Positions 1 through 8,813 of a DNA stretch of 64,000 nucleotides are shown here, piece after piece; the first letter of the stretch is position 1; each line of letters starts with the position of its first letter. Source of the stretch: Crateriforma spongiae. Its GTDB lineage: Bacteria; Planctomycetota; Planctomycetia; Pirellulales; Pirellulaceae. Where the stretch lies: assembly GCF_012290005.1 (NCBI RefSeq), contig NZ_JAAXMS010000002.1, positions 806,001 to 870,000 of the forward strand. The letters are read 5' to 3'. The position numbers and the translations under genes were made by a program. Under the pieces are notes generated by a model that worked only from the letters and a program-made list of their open reading frames with translations, was not told the origin of the DNA and did not search any database.

Positions 1-2
1 CA

Positions 3-38
3 TTGGGTCCGCCAATCCCATGGCGGACCCAATTTTTT
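3..38 (+). terminator. Probable Rho-independent terminator at the window edge
   Basis: A nearly perfect inverted repeat (TTGGGTCCGCC at 3-13 and GGCGGACCCAA at 22-32) forms an 11 to 12 bp GC-rich stem with a short loop. Six T residues follow directly at 33-38. This is the classic intrinsic terminator layout for a plus-strand transcript entering from the left of the window. Whether it also serves the minus-strand gene ending at 51 cannot be decided because the sequence beyond base 1 is missing. Confidence 0.7.
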
Positions 39-50
39 GCGGAAGCCTGT

Positions 51-266
51 TCAGGCCTTTTCCAATTCACTGTGCAGCTTCAAGACGTTGTTTCCGTCTT
101 CGACGGTCACGTAATAGGCCGGGTTGTCCTTGCTGCCATCACGAGTGATTTCTTTCCCGTCAATCTTGCGGGTGACTTTCTTTTCGAAAACAGACTGGAC
201 GGTTCCCCGCCCATAGCCGTTGCCCCACTTCCATTTCACATCAGTGCCTTCGTTGTACTTGTCCAT
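51..266 (-). CDS. DUF2945-like (HVA1/Tudor-type) small protein
   Basis: A 71-residue protein with the run WKWGNG near the N-terminus, followed by a VTRKIDGKEITRDGSKDNPAY-type segment and a terminal VLKLHSELEK. This pattern matches the DUF2945 (hypervirulence-associated, Tudor-like) family as I know it; its biochemical role is unknown. The start at 266 is chosen because AAGAGA lies just upstream of that ATG; longer in-frame starts at 278 (ATG) and 302 (GTG) have no ribosome site. It is probably cytoplasmic, with no signal peptide. The neighbouring minus-strand gene ends at 512 behind its own terminator, so this gene is likely transcribed separately. Confidence 0.75.
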   Translation of the reverse strand: MDKYNEGTDVKWKWGNGYGRGTVQSVFEKKVTRKIDGKEITRDGSKDNPAYYVTVEDGNNVLKLHSELEKA

Positions 267-435
267 GATTCTCTTCATCTGTGGTGTGTCGGTCGAACGC
301 ACGTCGCGATCGGCGAAGCAGGTCTAGGATGCACCCATCGTGCCAAACCGGCGGATCGATGGATCAACCCTCGCCCGGTGACCGTTTTCGCGACTGTCTG
401 CCGAAACAAATTTCAAGCGAAGGTCACATTGCCAC

Positions 436-479
436 AAAAAAGACGTCTTCGTGGAATCCTGGGATCCCGCGAAGACGTC
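436..479 (-). terminator. Rho-independent terminator of the Gln-rich protein gene
   Basis: Perfect 10 bp arms GACGTCTTCG (442-451) and CGAAGACGTC (470-479) flank a loop of 18 bases. On the minus strand the stem is followed by six T residues (plus-strand A run at 436-441). It lies 33 bases after the stop codon of the minus-strand gene ending at 512, the expected place for its terminator. Confidence 0.8.
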
Positions 480-511
480 ATCGTGAAAGCATCAATGAAA
501 GACGAACGGTC

Positions 512-1642
512 TTAGCGCACGGTGGCAGATCCACGGCCACGAACCGATGCCTGACCGCCGATCGACTGTCCAGCCGCATCGATCTGTTGCGAAGCATTCG
601 CACGAAACCGTCCCCGTGCTTTGACCGCGTTTTCCGAGACGGCCGCGGTGGCACGCTGGCGTGCTTCGCCGGCGGCGGCAATCTGCGTTTGGGTGAAGGC
701 GTCCAACTGTGCCTCGATCTGATCCGCCCGCATCATCAATTCGGCATTGGCATCAGCCAAAGCTTGGTCGCGCATCTGCGAGATCTCCGCACGACGTTGT
801 TGCGCCGCCGCGACGATCTCCGCTTGCAAATCAGCTTTGGCCGAAAGGAATCCGACCACCGCGGCACGCCCTTGGGCAGACGATTCCGACGATGCACTCT
901 GTCCGGAATCACCAGTTTGACTTGCCTGATCCGATGCCACTTGGTTCATCGACGACGCGACGGTGGACACCTGCGACCTGGACTGGTCGGCTTGATCTGC
1001 ATCAACGGATGGCTCCGATGACGCGGGTTCCGTTGGTCGCTGTGCTTCGGCCGCGAAACGGCCACTCAACTTAGCGTCGGCGACTGCTGCCGCGTCGACG
1101 ATTGCCGCCTTTCGCAACGGATTGAATTGACCAAAGATCGAATCGAAAGCCGCGACGTCCTGTTGGGTCACCGCGATGTCACCGATGCCGATCCCCGTTT
1201 GTGATCCGACGCGGGCGTTGACACCGACATTCTGATTGGCTCGAACACGATTTCCGTTGACGGAGCCTTTCGCTGACAGGGAAGCATTGGCCCCCGCGGA
1301 AACGTCAACGGCACGTTGGGCGCGTGCCGCCAGCCCGACGGCCTGCCGGACCGTTGTGTTCACTTGATTCTGGACGCGTTGTTGAATCTGGTTTTGAACC
1401 TGGGCCTGCACACGTCCCTGGATGTTCGACTGCACCTGGGCCTGAACCTTGGTTTGCAGTTGCTGTTGCACCTGAGCCTGAACGCGTTGCTGGACTTGCC
1501 CCTGCACCCGTTGTTGGATCTGTTGCTGCGTCTGCGATTGCAAACCAGACAACGCGTTCCCCAAGCCTTGGGCGGACACGGTGGAAGTCAGCGCGACCGT
1601 TGCCAGCGCGGCTGCCGTTTTAGCGATACGAAACTTCGTCAT
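512..1642 (-). CDS. Secreted Gln-rich repeat protein of unknown function
   Basis: A 376-residue protein with a Sec signal peptide (MTKFRIAKTAAALATVALTS, cleavage probably after VSA). Residues about 30-100 form a low-complexity tract in which a hydrophobic residue recurs every fourth position and is followed by Gln (QVQQRVQA, QVQQQLQT, KVQAQVQS). The rest is Ala/Gln/Ser-rich and predicted mainly helical, with a mid-section SVNGNRVRANQNVGVNARVG that looks beta-prone. The start at 1642 is preferred over ATG 1648 because AAGG sits 6 bases upstream. A strong terminator follows at 436-479. I do not recognise a family; an envelope or extracellular structural role is plausible only by composition. 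Confidence 0.75.
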   Translation of the reverse strand: MTKFRIAKTAAALATVALTSTVSAQGLGNALSGLQSQTQQQIQQRVQGQVQQRVQAQVQQQLQTKVQAQVQSNIQGRVQAQVQNQIQQRVQNQVNTTVRQAVGLAARAQRAVDVSAGANASLSAKGSVNGNRVRANQNVGVNARVGSQTGIGIGDIAVTQQDVAAFDSIFGQFNPLRKAAIVDAAAVADAKLSGRFAAEAQRPTEPASSEPSVDADQADQSRSQVSTVASSMNQVASDQASQTGDSGQSASSESSAQGRAAVVGFLSAKADLQAEIVAAAQQRRAEISQMRDQALADANAELMMRADQIEAQLDAFTQTQIAAAGEARQRATAAVSENAVKARGRFRANASQQIDAAGQSIGGQASVRGRGSATVR

Positions 1643-1910
1643 CTTCATCCTTGAATTGCGGTGGGGGAAGCGAATGGTCGTCCGTGGGCGAATATCAAAA
1701 CGAAATGATGCGAATCAAGGTGGCTTTTTGACTCTGGCCTTTCGTATACGTGCTTCGCGGGGCAAAGACGCGAAAAGTTTTCATCAATACGCACGTGTTT
1801 GAGATTTCCCCTTGGCCGGATCAGAAAATTTTGCGGCGCCGCCACGCTTGGCCACTCGTGTTTCCGTCTCGGCAATGCATCATGCACGATCGGTTGATCG
1901 TCACGACACC

Positions 1911-3362
1911 ATGCGACTGTTGCGAGCGCTCTTGCTCAGTTTCACGGCGTGTTGCCTGATCGGGTCTCCGGTGCAAGCAGACGACACAGACACGCCGACT
2001 CCGGCACAATTAAAGATGCTTGCCATGTTGCAAGACAAGGTGGCCGTCAATCCGAACCATTCCGATGGTTGGCGTTCTCTGGGAAGATTGCAAGACACGC
2101 TGGGCATGACCGATGACGCGGGACAGTCCTTCCTGAAAGCGGTATCGCTGGACGAGCACAACGCGGCCGCCCATTTCGACCGGGGCCAATACCTGTCCAC
2201 GCAAGATCCCGTGGCTGCCAACCATCACTTCCAGCGCGTCTTTGAAATCGCCCCGAAAAGCCACTATGCCGATCAGTTGCGATCTCAGGGAATACGAGCC
2301 GTTAGCGAACCAAACGACCGGAACAACCGCCCAGAACCCATCACGACAGATTCATCGGACGATGTCGATGGTTCATCAATGCGTTTGGCTTCGTACGAAA
2401 TCCAGACGTTTGATGGTTCCGATGACGTTGAAACTCGGAAACTGGAACTCGAAAAACAAGCGGAAGACCAGTTAGCGAAAGCCGTCGGTCAACCGACTTC
2501 GCCGATTCGGTGGTACTTGGAAACGGGATTGCTGTACAACGACAACATCACCCTGACCCCCGTCAGTCGCGAACTGGCTCAATCCGATAGTGCCAGCTTT
2601 CAAGGTTTCGCCAGCCCCGACGTCGACTGGAAGATCGTCAATCGCGACGCGATGCGTTTGGGCCCGCTATTTCGTGGATATTTCACGCTGAACGAATCGG
2701 CGTTTTCACAGTTCAATCTGGCCAGCTTTCAACCCGGTGTCTTTGTCGAACACGATCGACCGGTTGGTCAGTCCGACACCATCTTTCGATTGGAAACGGT
2801 CTATTCCCGAGACCTGTTTGATGGATCGACGGTGGGTGATCGTTTGGCAGGAACGTTATCCGCGACGACGATTTTGCCCAGCCTCGATGCGTACTATCTG
2901 TACCTGACCCTGGCAGATTCCGATTTCCGCGATGATGGATCATTGCCCACACAGACATCGTTGGATGGAACGACCTACACGACAGGGATCAGCCGGTTTT
3001 CCAGAACCCGGTGGAAACGATTGCCCACCTATGCGATCGGCGTCGATTTGGAACGTGCCGATACTGTCGGTGATGATTACCGGTATTGGTCGTTCAACAC
3101 ACACGCATCGATGACCTACCACTGGACAAACCGCTGGTCGCTGATACCCACACTGGGACTGGGGTATCGAAGCTATGCAGATTTCACCGGACCGGTATCG
3201 CGGGACGAGTTCTTTTGGCGACTGCACGGCAGGCTGCAGTATGCGTGCAGCGAACGGTTGAAGATTGCTTTGGTTGCCGGCCACGATCGATTCGCGACTG
3301 ACAATGACGACTATGACACCGAACGAACCGAAGGCGGACTGGTCATGACCTGGACCAATTGA
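1911..3362 (+). CDS. TPR protein with C-terminal outer-membrane beta-barrel-like region
   Basis: A 483-residue exported protein. The signal peptide MRLLRALLLSFTACCLIGSP ends near VQA. Residues about 35-130 carry two to three TPR-like helical hairpins (NPNHSDGWRSLGRLQDTLG, DEHNAAAHFDRGQYL, DPVAANHHFQRVFEIAP). After a charged linker the C-terminal half (about 215-483) is rich in alternating aromatic beta-strand segments such as WYLETGLLYNDNITL and SYADFTGPVSRDEFFWRLHG, ending in MTWTN, which resembles an outer-membrane barrel. ATG 1911 is chosen over the upstream in-frame extension because it begins the signal peptide. The gene stands alone; function unknown, perhaps surface assembly or export. 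Confidence 0.75.
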   Translation: MRLLRALLLSFTACCLIGSPVQADDTDTPTPAQLKMLAMLQDKVAVNPNHSDGWRSLGRLQDTLGMTDDAGQSFLKAVSLDEHNAAAHFDRGQYLSTQDPVAANHHFQRVFEIAPKSHYADQLRSQGIRAVSEPNDRNNRPEPITTDSSDDVDGSSMRLASYEIQTFDGSDDVETRKLELEKQAEDQLAKAVGQPTSPIRWYLETGLLYNDNITLTPVSRELAQSDSASFQGFASPDVDWKIVNRDAMRLGPLFRGYFTLNESAFSQFNLASFQPGVFVEHDRPVGQSDTIFRLETVYSRDLFDGSTVGDRLAGTLSATTILPSLDAYYLYLTLADSDFRDDGSLPTQTSLDGTTYTTGISRFSRTRWKRLPTYAIGVDLERADTVGDDYRYWSFNTHASMTYHWTNRWSLIPTLGLGYRSYADFTGPVSRDEFFWRLHGRLQYACSERLKIALVAGHDRFATDNDDYDTERTEGGLVMTWTN

Positions 3363-3445
3363 TGTTCGAAATCGCCGTGCCAGCACGATGATCGCCCGCG
3401 GATCGCCGCCACGACGTGGGCGACGACCGATCAAATGTCGGTGTT

Positions 3446-4012
3446 TCAGACCGTTTGCGCCGCGTGCTTACCTTCGGCGAATTCCTCGATGGCTTTGTCA
3501 CAGAACGCGGGCAAGTCATCAGGGTTTCGGCTGGTCACCAACCCTTGATCGCAAACGCATTCTTCATCGACCCATTGAGCCCCGGCATTGACCAGGTCGG
3601 TCTTCAAACTGGGCCATGACGTCACCGTTCGATCACGAACCACGTCGGCTTCCACCAACGTCCACGGTCCGTGACAGATCGCGGCAACCGGCTTGTGCTG
3701 CTTAAAGAAGTCACGAACGAAACTGACGCTGACATCACAGGTTCTCAGTGCGTCGGGGTTCATCACACCACCGGGCAAAACCAAGCCGTCGAAGTCTTCG
3801 GCCGATGCATCATGGACGCTTAAGTCGACATCAAACTTGTCAGCCTTCTCGTCATGGTTGACACCTTGAATTTGCCCTGTTTTGGGAGAAACCAGAACAA
3901 CCTCGGCACCGGCGTCTTGGATAGCCTGCCATGGCTTGGTCAATTCGACTTGTTCAAAACCGTCGGTTGCCAGAAATGCGATTCGTTTTCCTTGCAGCGA
4001 TTGACTATTCAT
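3446..4012 (-). CDS. DJ-1/PfpI family protein (type 1 glutamine amidotransferase-like)
   Basis: A 188-residue cytoplasmic protein of the DJ-1/PfpI superfamily. Visible marks: the N-terminal Rossmann-like strand KRIAFLATDGFEQVEL with the conserved Glu, the glycine turn DGLVLPGG, and the nucleophile elbow AAICHGPW with the catalytic Cys at about residue 113 followed by His. This sequence type is annotated as intracellular protease PfpI or general stress protein (YhbO/Hsp31-like deglycase); the exact activity is unresolved in the family. Start 4012 has GAAGGGAAATT upstream, supporting it over a 55-residue longer reading. It is divergent from the MgtC-like gene at 4230. Confidence 0.9.
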   Translation of the reverse strand: MNSQSLQGKRIAFLATDGFEQVELTKPWQAIQDAGAEVVLVSPKTGQIQGVNHDEKADKFDVDLSVHDASAEDFDGLVLPGGVMNPDALRTCDVSVSFVRDFFKQHKPVAAICHGPWTLVEADVVRDRTVTSWPSLKTDLVNAGAQWVDEECVCDQGLVTSRNPDDLPAFCDKAIEEFAEGKHAAQTV

Positions 4013-4229
4013 CAGAGATAATTTCCCTTCGAAATTGTTGGTGGTTTGATCGGGGACCTGGCAACGGAGCCAGCGGATCCCCGCAGAAAACTTCAAGAAA
4101 CCCAGACGTCGCACATCGCGCGCCAGTCGCACCAACCGTGACCATCCGGCGGTGGGAACATGACTTGCAGCCGGCATTGTTTCTACCGCCGACGTTCAAT
4201 TGCCCCCACGACAAAGGAGAACCCCAGGA

Positions 4230-4757
4230 ATGACATGGTTCGACATGGCCCCAATCGCGGTCGCAGCCGGTCTGGGATTCCTTCTAGGACTGGAACGGGA
4301 GATTGCGGGGAAACCGGCAGGAATCCGCACGCATATGATCGTGGCTGCGGGATCTGCGATGCTGATGCTGCTGAGCCAGCGAATCTTTGACGATTTCCAG
4401 GGTCAGCAGCCCGATCAGTTGTTGCGATCTGACCCGATCCGTGTCTTGCAAGCCATTGTGGTCGGCATCAGCTTTTTAGGCGCCGGCACCATCGTGCACG
4501 ATCAACACGAAGGCGTTGAAGGGTTGACCACCGCGGCCACGATCTATTTGACCGCCGGAATTGGTGTCGCCGCCGCCATCGGCCAGACCCGCCTGGCAAT
4601 CGTCGTCACGGTGGGAGGCTTGGTCGTGTTAGGAATCGTGGGTGCCCTTGAACGCTGCATCGCACGATGGCATCGTCGGAATTCACAACGCGTTGGCGAA
4701 TCCGATCGACACATTGCACCCGAGTCTCGTCCATCGAAGGACGATTCGCACGAGTGA
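4230..4757 (+). CDS. MgtC/SapB family membrane protein
   Basis: A 175-residue inner-membrane protein. The segment AAGLGFLLGLEREIAGKPAGIRTHMIVAAGSAMLMLLS is the MgtC/SapB signature, including the conserved ERE and R-T-H-x-hydrophobic pattern, and is followed by VVGISFLGAGTIV and GLTTAATIYLTAGIGVAAAIG helices. I count four to five membrane segments. The C-terminus is short and charged, so it lacks the ACT-like cytosolic domain of full-length MgtC (usual length about 230). AAAGGAGA lies about 10 bases upstream of ATG 4230. MgtC proteins are linked to magnesium homeostasis and F-ATPase control, but the role of short SapB-type members is unsettled. Confidence 0.88.
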   Translation: MTWFDMAPIAVAAGLGFLLGLEREIAGKPAGIRTHMIVAAGSAMLMLLSQRIFDDFQGQQPDQLLRSDPIRVLQAIVVGISFLGAGTIVHDQHEGVEGLTTAATIYLTAGIGVAAAIGQTRLAIVVTVGGLVVLGIVGALERCIARWHRRNSQRVGESDRHIAPESRPSKDDSHE

Positions 4758-4777
4758 AATTCATGGACATCAACGCT

Positions 4778-5782
4778 TTACATCGAATCATTCATCACGA
4801 CAACCTTGCCACGATCGACGCCCTGTTCGACCCGCCGATGGGCATCGGCCAGTTGCGACAAACCATAGTGACGATCGATGGTGATCTTCAGTTTTGATTG
4901 CCGGTACAAATCGATCAGCTGCAACAAGTCTTCGCCGTTCGGTTTTGCCAGCATGATCCGGCCGGACTTCGAAAGCGGCCAAGTCAGCAATGACACCGCC
5001 AAGCCCGACAGATTCGGCTCGGTCGACACGTAATGCCCTCCGGACGCCAGGGCCGCCCGTGCTTGGAAATAGCTCGACTTTCCTGCAGCGTCAAAAATGA
5101 TGTCCCACGTCTGTCCGGTCTGGGTGAAATCGATTTGGGTGTAGTCAATGAAGCCGTCCGCACCGAGCGAACGACAATACGCTTCGTTGTCACCACTGGC
5201 CACCGCATCGACGTGACACCCAGACGCTTTGGCGATCTGGACAGCGAACATGCCGACACCTCCACTGGCACCATTGACCAAGACCCGATTTCCCGCCTGC
5301 ATTTTTGCGTGATCACGTAACGACTGCAGGGCTGTCGTCCCAGCCAACGGCATCGCCGCAGCCTCGTCAAATGGCAAATCATCAGGAATCTTTGCCACAC
5401 AATGGACCGCGCATGTCGCGTAGTCCGCCGAAGCCCCGCCGGTTAAATGTTTCAAAAACGCAATCACGCGATCACCAACTTGGAAGGGGCCGTCCCCACC
5501 GTTGTCAGCGACATACCCCGCCACGTCATATCCAGGAATGCGAGGAAAGCCTCCGGGCAGCACCGCCCGCATCTCACCTTGCCGCATTCGATAGTCGATA
5601 GGGTTCACGCTGGATGCCACCACCTGCAACAGCAACTGCCCCGGTCGACGGTGCGGCACGTCCACCGTCGACGACTTCAAGACAGACGCATCGCCGTAGT
5701 CTTCGTACGTGACGGCCGACATTGTCGAACCAGCAGGGCGAAGGGGAATAGACTGGGCGTTGGGCATATCAATCGTGGTCAT
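4778..5782 (-). CDS. Zinc-type alcohol dehydrogenase-like / quinone oxidoreductase (MDR family)
   Basis: A 334-residue medium-chain dehydrogenase/reductase. The GroES-like N-terminal domain has SSVNPIDYRMRQG and PGYDVAGYV; the Rossmann domain has NGASGGVGMFAVQIAK, the NADPH-binding A-x-x-G-x-x-G motif of the quinone oxidoreductase branch. The structural-zinc cysteine cluster is absent, as usual for this zinc-free branch. It should catalyse NADPH-dependent reduction of quinones or activated alkenes in the cytoplasm. Start 5782 is preceded by CAGGAG at good spacing. The gene converges with the MgtC-like gene (20-base gap) and shows no link to the carbohydrate block. Confidence 0.9.
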   Translation of the reverse strand: MTTIDMPNAQSIPLRPAGSTMSAVTYEDYGDASVLKSSTVDVPHRRPGQLLLQVVASSVNPIDYRMRQGEMRAVLPGGFPRIPGYDVAGYVADNGGDGPFQVGDRVIAFLKHLTGGASADYATCAVHCVAKIPDDLPFDEAAAMPLAGTTALQSLRDHAKMQAGNRVLVNGASGGVGMFAVQIAKASGCHVDAVASGDNEAYCRSLGADGFIDYTQIDFTQTGQTWDIIFDAAGKSSYFQARAALASGGHYVSTEPNLSGLAVSLLTWPLSKSGRIMLAKPNGEDLLQLIDLYRQSKLKITIDRHYGLSQLADAHRRVEQGVDRGKVVVMNDSM

Positions 5783-6252
5783 TATTGGGACTCCTGGCGG
5801 CTTTGGGTTTGACGCCCAGAAATCCACCTTTTCAACAGACTAGATGTAAGCCAACGGTGTCCTGGGCGGAATATTTTGGTCGGCATTGGGTCAAAGGGAT
5901 CCCCCATACCGTCACAGGCATCACTGGATGCAATCACCGTTCCAATGCACGATCAGTGCACACCGCCACACCAACGGCGCCACTGACAATTGTTCACATC
6001 GAAGTTCATGCACCCGTGAACCGGCAATGTTCGACTCATGCCCATGTTGATCGCTTTACGAGCACTTGGACCGTTCCAGACCAACTGCCCATCGATTCAA
6101 GGATCAATAAGACGCTGGATTACCCGTCTGCACGTCGCCGTCCGCAACGTTTTCACCGCGTGGCGCGCCAGTTGCGACTTTGCTTCGCTTACGTTTTGAA
6201 ATCCAGAATCTGTCGATCCAGATTCCACCGATAACAACTTCAGGAGACTTTG
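5783..6252. other. 470-base gap without a supported gene
   Basis: The stretch separates the divergently transcribed quinone oxidoreductase and small membrane-anchored protein genes. Short open frames cross it but none has a ribosome site, recognisable protein or codon pattern that I trust. The last 12 bases carry CAGGAGA, the ribosome site for ATG 6253. I see no repeat or RNA gene. Confidence 0.5.
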
Positions 6253-6570
6253 ATGTCGACCATTGCAAAACAAGCTCACGTGGACCGCGAAAGCCAAGCT
6301 CACGCGAATCGCTCGAACGAAACATCCCATTTGCCCGAACCAGGCAACCAGCAACCCAGCGAAGGCTATTTGACACAGTCGATCGAGCAACAGACCGCCA
6401 AGTTGCCTTCGGATACTTGGCTACTTGCCGCGGGCGGTTCCATCGCACTGTCGATGTTTCTGCAAGCGACCGGACAGAAACAAAAATCTCTGTTTGTCGG
6501 AAATTGGGCCCCGACTTTTCTGCTGCTGGGCATCTACAACAAGATGGTCAAACAGCACGGATCGGAATGA
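6253..6570 (+). CDS. Small hypothetical protein with C-terminal membrane segments
   Basis: A 105-residue protein with a polar, charged first half and a hydrophobic second half (SDTWLLAAGGSIALSMFLQ and NWAPTFLLLGIYNKMVK), suggesting two short membrane-associated helices with a soluble N-terminus. AGGAGA lies 6 bases upstream of ATG 6253 and supports the start. I do not recognise a characterised family. No operon partner is evident, since the next plus-strand gene begins 254 bases later. Confidence 0.65.
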   Translation: MSTIAKQAHVDRESQAHANRSNETSHLPEPGNQQPSEGYLTQSIEQQTAKLPSDTWLLAAGGSIALSMFLQATGQKQKSLFVGNWAPTFLLLGIYNKMVKQHGSE

Positions 6571-6824
6571 GTTCCGGCAATGTTGGCCCGATGGCGCGCC
6601 GCCGTCGTCACACCTCCACCTGCGGCGACGGCCTGCCAGTTCGGCCCGACCGGTTCTCAATCGGCCCGGCAAATGCAGACGACTTATGGCTGCCATACAA
6701 ACGAATGATGTCGGCGACACGTGACAGCCACGCCAGCATGCTGCCCAATCGCCGCTGGCACGAGCCTCCCTTCGCGGCAGGGACGACCTGAAATGCCGCT
6801 GGCCAATACCGCAGGTACCCACCG

Positions 6825-7175
6825 ATGAACGACTGCAACCCCGAAATAGACGCCCAACTGAACGCACTGAGTGATCTGTGCTGCGAAACGCTGGGAACCG
6901 AACGAACATTGGATCCCGATCGTGTTCAGCGTCTGACCAAGGCCTTGTTGATGAGCGGGTTTGTTCAGAAGGATTCGCAACCGCTAAGCGCGGAAATCGG
7001 GTCGCGTGCGCGGAACCGGTGCCTGGACACCGCGATGCACCGGGGCGGCGAATTGAAGGCAATCACCGAATCGATTCAGAAAGCTTTCAACCGGCAAGTC
7101 ACCTGGGAAAGCGTTCAGCCGTCCAAAGACAGCGGCACACGACCGGCAAACATCAGCTCGGCGACCGACGCCTGA
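6825..7175 (+). CDS. Hypothetical protein, 116 residues
   Basis: A small soluble protein with no signal peptide or membrane segment. It opens with an acidic helical segment (EIDAQLNALSDLCCETLG) and continues with a second amphipathic helix (DPDRVQRLTKALLMSGF). It is not recognised. Support is limited to an uninterrupted frame, a plausible GCAGG upstream of ATG 6825, and position between other genes. It converges with the GH117-like gene ending at 7220. Confidence 0.45.
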   Translation: MNDCNPEIDAQLNALSDLCCETLGTERTLDPDRVQRLTKALLMSGFVQKDSQPLSAEIGSRARNRCLDTAMHRGGELKAITESIQKAFNRQVTWESVQPSKDSGTRPANISSATDA

Positions 7176-7204
7176 CCCACGCGCCGGTCTGCCAAACCGA
7201 TGAC

Positions 7205-7219
7205 CTTCGGCGACCGAAG
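7205..7219. terminator. Small hairpin between convergent genes
   Basis: CTTCGG (7205-7210), CGA loop, CCGAAG (7214-7219) gives a 6 bp stem exactly between the stops of the genes ending at 7175 (+) and 7220 (-). No T run follows on either strand, so intrinsic termination is only possible, not shown. Confidence 0.25.
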
Positions 7220-8560
7220 CTATTCCGCCAAATCCTTTTCGGCCGCGTCGATCAGCTGTTTTCGCTTTCCCGCATTGACTTGGCTATGAAAGTAGACCTC
7301 CGGCGGAAACCAATGTTCGGGCTCCTTCATCCACTCATCGTGAACATCCAGGCTCAGATCACAATCAAAACGGTACAGGATGCTGTGTTTCTTGTCCTTC
7401 GTTCCGGCACCGGTGTGATGGCATAGTCCCCAGGTGATGCCACGCCCGTTGTCGTTACCATCGAATGCATCGGGGACATAGGGGCCCGATGCGATGGGCA
7501 TCAGGCTGACGCTGGAAGCCACTTGAAAATTGACGCCATCGGGTGCGTATTGAATCGTGTTGTGTTCGTTCCCGTGGCGAATCACCATCGCGGCGATTCC
7601 TTCTTTGAACGGAAACAGCCCCGTTTCATGCCCCGAGTTCAGCACCGGATTCAACGGATGCTTGGTGTAGGGGCCCAGTGGATTGTCGGCGATCGCCAGG
7701 CCCGTAAAGCGAACCGGTCGTGGCTTCCCGTTCGCTTCGGACTTGTAGTACAGATAGATCTTTCCCTTATAAACCAGAGGGTACGGATCGTGAATCGAGT
7801 ACTGGTCCCATTGCCCTTTCGACCCGTTGGGAATCACAACGTTACCGACCGCATGCCAGGGCCCATCGGGTGAATCAGCCCAGGATGCGGTGACCGGACA
7901 ATCGTCACCGCGAGTCCCCGACATTTCCAAAAACGCTTGATAGAAAAGGTAGTACTTGCCTTTCCAAACCAAGACATCGGGAGTGGATACCGAACGCCAG
8001 CCCGCTTGCGGCTTCGGCGGACGTTTGACGGCAACACCCTGTTCTTTCCAAGTGAAACCGTCTGTGCTGGTGGCATACCAAATTTCGGCCAGATCCCAGT
8101 CGGTCGACGGAATGACATCGGTTCCACCCGCCGCACCACGGGGCGGCGTCGGCGTGCTGCGATGCGTGTACCAGACGTAGTATTTGCCGTTCGCCTTGAC
8201 GATCTTGGAAGGATCGCGACGTGAAATCGTTCCGTCGCCGTCGTGATAATCCAGACCTTCGATGGGCGAATGCCGAAACTTGGTGAACAGTTCGTTGTCC
8301 CACGTCGACGGGGCGATGTACTGCTCGTAAGCCCGCTCCATCGCAGCGCTCAATTCCATGTCGGGTTTCTCCGCCGGCACACCATACGGATACACCGTGT
8401 CCTGGGCGGATGCGGTGACAGCAACGACCACCACCAGGCTGGCCATCGACCAGCGAAGGCCTTGGGTGCAGGCGGCGAAGGACCGGGCGACGTGGTGTCG
8501 AGTCTTCGGCGATGGTGTGCCCAGATCGCTGGGCGGGGCGGGACGAACGGATCCACTCAT
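7220..8560 (-). CDS. GH117-like alpha-1,3-(3,6-anhydro)-L-galactosidase
   Basis: A 446-residue exported protein. The N-terminus is long and basic before a hydrophobic core (WSMASLVVVVAVTASAQ), consistent with a Sec signal. The mature part has the GH117 five-bladed propeller pattern: GTISRRDPSKI with the presumed catalytic Asp, DPYPLVYKGKIYLYYKS, and NSGHETGLFPF with the His thought to act as acid. GH117 enzymes release 3,6-anhydro-L-galactose from the non-reducing end of neoagaro-oligosaccharides. CAGGAGA precedes ATG 8560. The upstream region contains a palindrome ATTGTCGACAAT (8665-8676) shared with the sulfatase promoter at 54815. It is closely similar to the protein at 12393-13667 over the whole catalytic domain. 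Family assignment is from recalled motifs. Confidence 0.8.
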   Translation of the reverse strand: MSGSVRPAPPSDLGTPSPKTRHHVARSFAACTQGLRWSMASLVVVVAVTASAQDTVYPYGVPAEKPDMELSAAMERAYEQYIAPSTWDNELFTKFRHSPIEGLDYHDGDGTISRRDPSKIVKANGKYYVWYTHRSTPTPPRGAAGGTDVIPSTDWDLAEIWYATSTDGFTWKEQGVAVKRPPKPQAGWRSVSTPDVLVWKGKYYLFYQAFLEMSGTRGDDCPVTASWADSPDGPWHAVGNVVIPNGSKGQWDQYSIHDPYPLVYKGKIYLYYKSEANGKPRPVRFTGLAIADNPLGPYTKHPLNPVLNSGHETGLFPFKEGIAAMVIRHGNEHNTIQYAPDGVNFQVASSVSLMPIASGPYVPDAFDGNDNGRGITWGLCHHTGAGTKDKKHSILYRFDCDLSLDVHDEWMKEPEHWFPPEVYFHSQVNAGKRKQLIDAAEKDLAE

Positions 8561-8664
8561 GGTGAAGATCTCCTGAGTCAAAATCGTCATAAGGTGGGGC
8601 CAGATTAGGTGGGCTGTGACGAAGCATCCCGATTCCCGGACGATCGCCACGACCCTGATTGTAA

Positions 8665-8676
8665 ATTGTCGACAAT
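8665..8676. promoter_or_regulatory. Palindromic operator candidate ATTGT-CG-ACAAT
   Basis: A perfect 12-base palindrome located 105 bases upstream of the GH117-like start codon at 8560 (minus strand). The same half-sites with a 2-base spacer occur at 54815-54826, 96 bases upstream of a sulfatase gene. Inverted TTGT-N2-ACAA sites are typical of GntR- and LacI-type repressors. The cognate regulator is unknown. Confidence 0.45.
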
Positions 8677-8813
8677 CGTTTGCCAAGCGAATGCCCGGAT
8701 CTACATTGTCCGCGAAGCCCGATCGTCAAACTTGCCGACAAGCCGGATGTCGATGGCCTGCCCCGACCAACGTATACAACCCGGTGGTGCAACTGGATTT
8801 CGGCTCAAGAGGT

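Noticed and set aside
281-1021. 246-codon open frame on the plus strand
   Set aside because: Shadow of the Gln-rich protein gene and its terminator; Arg-rich composition and no motif.
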